A DNA stretch of 9,651 nucleotides from contig PXSL01000055.1 in assembly GCA_003022815.1 (NCBI GenBank), positions 1 to 9,651 on the forward strand, written 5' to 3'. A model generated the notes under the pieces. The model was not told the origin of the DNA, searched no databases, and was given only the letters and a program-made list of their open reading frames with translations. This stretch comes from Halobacteriales archaeon SW_5_68_122 (GTDB lineage: Archaea; Halobacteriota; Halobacteria; Halobacteriales; Haloarculaceae). Numbering within the stretch: the stretch's first letter is position 1; the number at the start of each line of letters is the position of its first letter. Of this stretch, positions 5,143-9,651 are shown piece by piece. Position numbers and translations under genes: made by a program.

Positions 5143-5883
5143 ATGCGCGAACTGGCCTTCGCCCTGGAGTTCGAGCCGGGGGCCAACAGGGTGGCCGACG
5201 CTCTCGCCGACCACCCGGGCTCTCGTGTCCGGTCGCTGTCGCTGCACGTCACCGACGAGCGACTCTGGCGGGTCGACCACGCCACCGGGCCGCCGGAGGC
5301 ACTCAAGGACATCGAGGCGGCGTTCCTCGAGGCCGATTACTACGCGGACTGCCTGGCAACGGCGGACTGCGGCGCCAGCCAGCGCACCCAGGTGCTCGAC
5401 CACTCCGAGGAGACGCTCGTGCTGTACTCCTACTGGGAGCGGTCGCCGGCCTGTGCGTCGGTTCCGCACATCGCCCGGAACCACCTCGGGGACGGCCTGC
5501 TGTTCGACACGAACCACGAGGGCCGCCACTACACCTGGCGGGTTATCCACTCCGGAGCGGGCGACGCCGGGGCGTTCTTCGACGACATCGAGGCGGCCAT
5601 CGGGGACGACGCCCGGACGGAGATGCTCCGGAGCGCCGGCACCGACGGTCCCACCGGCGGCATCAACGAGGACCCGGGGACGCTCTCGCCGGAGCAAGAG
5701 GCCGCGCTCCGGGCCGCCGTCGAACACGGCTACTACGAGACCCCGCGAGCGGTCGACGTGAGCGAACTCGCGGCCCACCTCGACGTGCCGCGGTCGACGC
5801 TGACCTACCGGCTACGGCGGGCCGAGGCGGCGCTCGCGAAGCGACACGTCGCCGACGAGCGGCGTCTGTCGCGGCCTCCCTGA
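5143..5883 (+). CDS. HTH_10 (bacterio-opsin-activator-like) transcription regulator, likely metal-responsive
   Basis: 246 residues from ATG 5143. The N-terminal two thirds (1-165) form an α/β sensory region of the type seen before HTH_10 domains. The C-terminus (about 181-235) is the HTH_10 domain: LSPEQEAALRAAVEHGYYETPR, then VSELAAHLDVPRSTLTYRLRRAE with the recognition helix. The sensory part carries Cys70, Cys76 and Cys104 plus His109, His114, His125 and His129, possible metal ligands. It lies 59 bases upstream of a Zn/Cd-type P-type ATPase on the same strand, with a perfect palindrome between them. The natural inference is that it senses a heavy metal and controls the pump. The family is secure, the metal role is inferred. 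It is divergent from the SDR operon. Confidence 0.85.
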   Translation: MRELAFALEFEPGANRVADALADHPGSRVRSLSLHVTDERLWRVDHATGPPEALKDIEAAFLEADYYADCLATADCGASQRTQVLDHSEETLVLYSYWERSPACASVPHIARNHLGDGLLFDTNHEGRHYTWRVIHSGAGDAGAFFDDIEAAIGDDARTEMLRSAGTDGPTGGINEDPGTLSPEQEAALRAAVEHGYYETPRAVDVSELAAHLDVPRSTLTYRLRRAEAALAKRHVADERRLSRPP

Positions 5884-5890
5884 CGCCGGA

Positions 5891-5906
5891 GTTGGAATAT
5901 TCCAAC
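5891..5906. promoter_or_regulatory. Perfect 16-bp palindrome upstream of the ATPase gene, probable operator
   Basis: GTTGGAATATTCCAAC is a perfect dyad with no spacer, AT-rich at its centre, in the 59-base gap between regulator and ATPase. It ends five bases before the TATA-like CTTATC (5912-5917), where archaeal activators commonly bind next to the TFB-recognition element. The adjacent HTH_10 protein is the obvious candidate to bind it. No second copy was noticed before the regulator's own gene. Confidence 0.6.
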
Positions 5907-5911
5907 AAAGG

Positions 5912-5917
5912 CTTATC
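5912..5917 (+). promoter_or_regulatory. TATA-like box of the ATPase gene
   Basis: CTTATC is centred about 28 bases before ATG 5943, so the ATPase has its own promoter rather than only read-through from the regulator gene. Confidence 0.5.
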
Positions 5918-5942
5918 GAGATGTCGGCCCTACCTCCGGGCA

Positions 5943-8273
<2,331 letters not shown>

Positions 8274-8632
8274 CAACGCGGTGTACGCCACCTACCTCGA
8301 GCAGGCGCGGACCCGCTACGTCGACCACCTCCTCGGGTCGGTCGTGACGGACGGTGGAATGGTGCTCGCGAACCTCGAGATAAATTTCCGGCGGCCCGTC
8401 ACGCTCGAGGCCGGGTCGGTCCGGGTCGAGTGCGGCGTCCTCGAGATGGGCGAGTCAAGTTTCCGGATGGGCTACCGGGTGTACGGCGACGACGACTCGC
8501 CCGCCGCGACCGGCGAGTCGGTACAAGTCGCCCGGGACGGCGAGTCGTCCCGACCGCTCCCGGCGGAGTGGCGGGAGGCCTTCCAGGGGTTCGAACCCGG
8601 ACTGGACTGACCGCCGGCGCGTCGACACGCTC

Positions 8633-8638
8633 TTTATC
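8633..8638 (+). promoter_or_regulatory. TATA-like box before the GTG-start gene at 8659
   Basis: TTTATC is centred about 24 bases upstream of GTG 8659, supporting that codon as start of a leaderless message. Confidence 0.45.
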
Positions 8639-8658
8639 GGCGCCGCCCGAATCGAACC

Positions 8659-9084
8659 GTGGCCTCCGACGACCCGACCGAGATTCGCGTGCTCGCGGTG
8701 ACCGTCGACGACGTGGTGGCGGCCCTCGAGGCCAACGAGCAGGGGTCGGCGGGGGCAGTCCTGCGCGTGACGCCGCCGTTCAGCGGCCGGATGCGCGCCC
8801 GCCTGCACCGCTCGGGAGCGGAGACCGACTATGGCGACCCGGAACCGCTCCACGTCCCCCCGGAGCGGTTCGTCGACTCGCCGCCGCCGATGCCGACGCC
8901 CGACGACACCGAGGACGAGCTCAGGGCCGACCCGGACCGCGAGTACGACCCCGAGATCCACCGGCGACGCCACGAGGAGGCCCTAGCGGCGTGGCGCTCG
9001 TCGGTCCGAGGGGCCGTCCTCGGGCGGACGACCGTCGAGACGCCCGCCGGCCCCCGCGAGGTGGAAGTCGCGGTACTGGAGTAA
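8659..9084 (+). CDS. Conserved haloarchaeal protein of unknown function
   Basis: 141 residues from GTG 8659, chosen because a TATA-like box lies 24 bases upstream. The first part (8-50) is an α/β stretch: IRVLAVTVDDVVAALEAN, then GAVLRVTPPFSGRMRARLH, which may form a small mixed domain. The middle (70-100) is Pro/Asp/Glu-rich with PPPMPTPDDTEDELRADPD. The end is a helix (PEIHRRRHEEALAAWRSSV) and two short strands to the stop. It has no cysteine, signal peptide or membrane helix, so it is a soluble cytosolic protein. It looks like a widespread haloarchaeal hypothetical family, but I cannot name it with confidence. It is separated from the thioesterase by 48 bases and has its own promoter. Confidence 0.7.
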   Translation: MASDDPTEIRVLAVTVDDVVAALEANEQGSAGAVLRVTPPFSGRMRARLHRSGAETDYGDPEPLHVPPERFVDSPPPMPTPDDTEDELRADPDREYDPEIHRRRHEEALAAWRSSVRGAVLGRTTVETPAGPREVEVAVLE

Positions 9085-9086
9085 CT

Positions 9087-9158
9087 GCCGACAATCGGCG
9101 GACACAGCGGTGTCAATAAAACGTCTTGGCGGCTCTGCGCCGTTCGTGAAACGTTTTT
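9087..9158 (+). terminator. Hairpins and T-tract after the 8659 gene, probable terminator region
   Basis: Just after the stop at 9084 stand two small hairpins: GCCGA-CAA-TCGGC (9087-9099) and GACAC-AGCG-GTGTC (9101-9114). Then AAAACGT (9118-9124) and its inverted copy ACGTTTT (9151-9157) enclose a GGCG/CGCC stem, ending in TTTTT (9154-9158). The T-run fits archaeal termination; the stacked hairpins are more structure than a simple terminator needs. Confidence 0.4.
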
Positions 9159-9199
9159 GCCGACCCCGAAGTGTGTAAATTAACGGAAATCCTGTGCCC

Positions 9200-9206
9200 A
9201 TTATAT
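9200..9206 (+). promoter_or_regulatory. TATA-like box of the small membrane-protein gene
   Basis: ATTATAT in an AT-rich stretch lies about 32 bases before ATG 9235. The in-frame ATG at 9205 overlaps the box itself and is therefore an unlikely start. Confidence 0.5.
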
Positions 9207-9234
9207 GGTGGTACCGATCCATCTCCCGGCCACG

Positions 9235-9456
9235 ATGGGAGCCTCCAATCCACGGACCAGGCACCCGATGTCTGTCGCCGCGTCCGTCCTCCTCCGGCCC
9301 GTCAGAGCCGCGGCGTTCTGGACGGCCGTCCTCCTGCCGTTCTGCGCGCTGGCGCTCGTCGCCGTCGGGAAGATGGAGCCGACCCTGCCGACGATGGCAC
9401 GGGTGGTCGGTCTCTATGTCGCCGCCCTGGTCGTCGGCCACGATCACCGCCGGTGA
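9235..9456 (+). CDS. Small two-helix membrane protein, unknown function
   Basis: 73 residues from ATG 9235, stop TGA 9454-9456. A short basic N-terminus (GASNPRTRHP) is followed by RPVRAAAFWTAVLLPFCALA, forming a first membrane helix (about 22-45). A loop (KMEPTLPTM) and a second helix (about 54-68) lead to a charged HDHRR end. ATG 9268 (62 residues, MSVAASVLL) is an alternative; ATG 9205 is rejected because it lies in the TATA box. Such small membrane proteins are frequent in haloarchaea and usually have no assigned role. No partner gene is evident. Confidence 0.6.
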   Translation: MGASNPRTRHPMSVAASVLLRPVRAAAFWTAVLLPFCALALVAVGKMEPTLPTMARVVGLYVAALVVGHDHRR

Positions 9457-9502
9457 CCGCCGGACCCCCACAGCCATACGTCGGCGCGCCCTATGCCGTC
9501 GC

Positions 9503-9651
9503 ATGGACGCCGTTTATCTCGGGTCGACGGGATTGCAGGTCTCCGAAATCGCGTTCGGGACCTGGCGGTTCGGCCGCGAGGACGCCACCGGAACAACCGA
9601 GGTCGGCAAACAGCGGGCCTTCGAGCTGCTGGACGCCTACGCGGAGGGCGG
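9503..9651 (+). CDS. Aldo/keto reductase, N-terminal fragment
   Basis: The gene runs off the right edge; 49 complete codons are visible from ATG 9503. The start MDAVYLGSTGLQVSEIAFGTWRFG shows the family's first β-hairpin (LGxTGLxVSxIxxGTW), and QRAFELLDAYAEGG matches the first barrel helix that precedes the catalytic Asp and Tyr region. Aldo/keto reductases are cytosolic NADPH-dependent (α/β)8 enzymes acting on aldehydes and ketones. The substrate cannot be judged from this fragment. The catalytic Asp, Tyr, Lys and His lie beyond the window. Confidence 0.85.
   Translation, partial: MDAVYLGSTGLQVSEIAFGTWRFGREDATGTTEVGKQRAFELLDAYAEG

Noticed and set aside
5035..5778. Upstream extension of the SDR frame on the minus strand
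   Set aside because: It is antisense to the HTH_10 regulator, and the SDR family N-terminus and a promoter box both fit ATG 5034.
5034..5942. Long upstream extension of the ATPase frame (over 300 extra codons)
   Set aside because: It overlaps the HTH_10 regulator in another frame, is Arg/Gly-rich like out-of-frame GC-rich DNA, and the HMA domain begins right after ATG 5943, which has its own TATA-like box.
9205..9234. ATG 9205 as start of the small membrane protein
   Set aside because: It lies within the TATATGG promoter element, so a transcript would begin downstream of it.

Overview
The window is haloarchaeal chromosomal DNA. It is GC-rich, its proteins are strongly acidic, and most genes have a TATA-like box about 24-28 bases before the start codon, the spacing expected for leaderless archaeal transcripts. 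Recognisable haloarchaeal families include a class II ribonucleotide reductase tail with a cysteine-rich end, a CPxCG mini zinc-finger protein, an HTH_10 (bacterio-opsin-activator-like) regulator and halophile-type HicA/HicB. An exact genus cannot be read from this.

Layout. 1-336 is the 3' end of an adenosylcobalamin-dependent ribonucleotide reductase. 478-615 is a 45-residue zinc-finger protein that converges on a TVP38/TMEM64-type membrane protein (605-1270, minus). That gene is divergent from a small zinc-ribbon-like protein (1351-1713, plus), and a palindrome lies between the two starts. 1717-2760 (minus) encodes an uncharacterised protein with two PH-like domains, an acidic linker and a C-terminal coiled coil. 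At 2876-2913 is the 5' half of an elongator tRNA-Met(CAT) with no 3' half. Directly after it comes a block of visibly lower GC (about 2914-3870) carrying a minus-strand operon of winged-helix protein, HicB antitoxin and HicA toxin. I read this block as acquired DNA that broke, or landed beside a broken copy of, the tRNA gene. Its HicA looks damaged: a CA-repeat slip separates the plausible ATG from the reading frame, and the usual catalytic histidine position is a tyrosine.

3875-5034 (minus) is a two-gene operon (SDR oxidoreductase, then a 78-residue protein) coupled by an ATGA overlap. Divergent from it, 5143-5883 encodes an HTH_10 regulator, followed by a ZntA-type (P1B-2) heavy-metal ATPase gene (5943-8273). 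A perfect 16-bp palindrome sits just upstream of the ATPase TATA box, so regulator, operator and pump look like one metal-response unit. The ATPase is abnormal. The transmembrane helix with the CPC metal-binding motif is missing, as if removed by an in-frame deletion of roughly 40 codons. Its 3' end also runs 86 bases into the next gene (a hotdog thioesterase) through a tail that looks like out-of-frame translation. As written it should not transport metal, and it is either a decaying gene or an assembly artefact.

8188-8610 is the thioesterase, 8659-9084 an uncharacterised acidic protein, 9235-9456 a small membrane protein, and 9503 to the window end the start of an aldo/keto reductase. No CRISPR array, insertion sequence with recognisable ends, integrase or replication origin was seen. 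No stretch longer than 300 bases lacks a gene.
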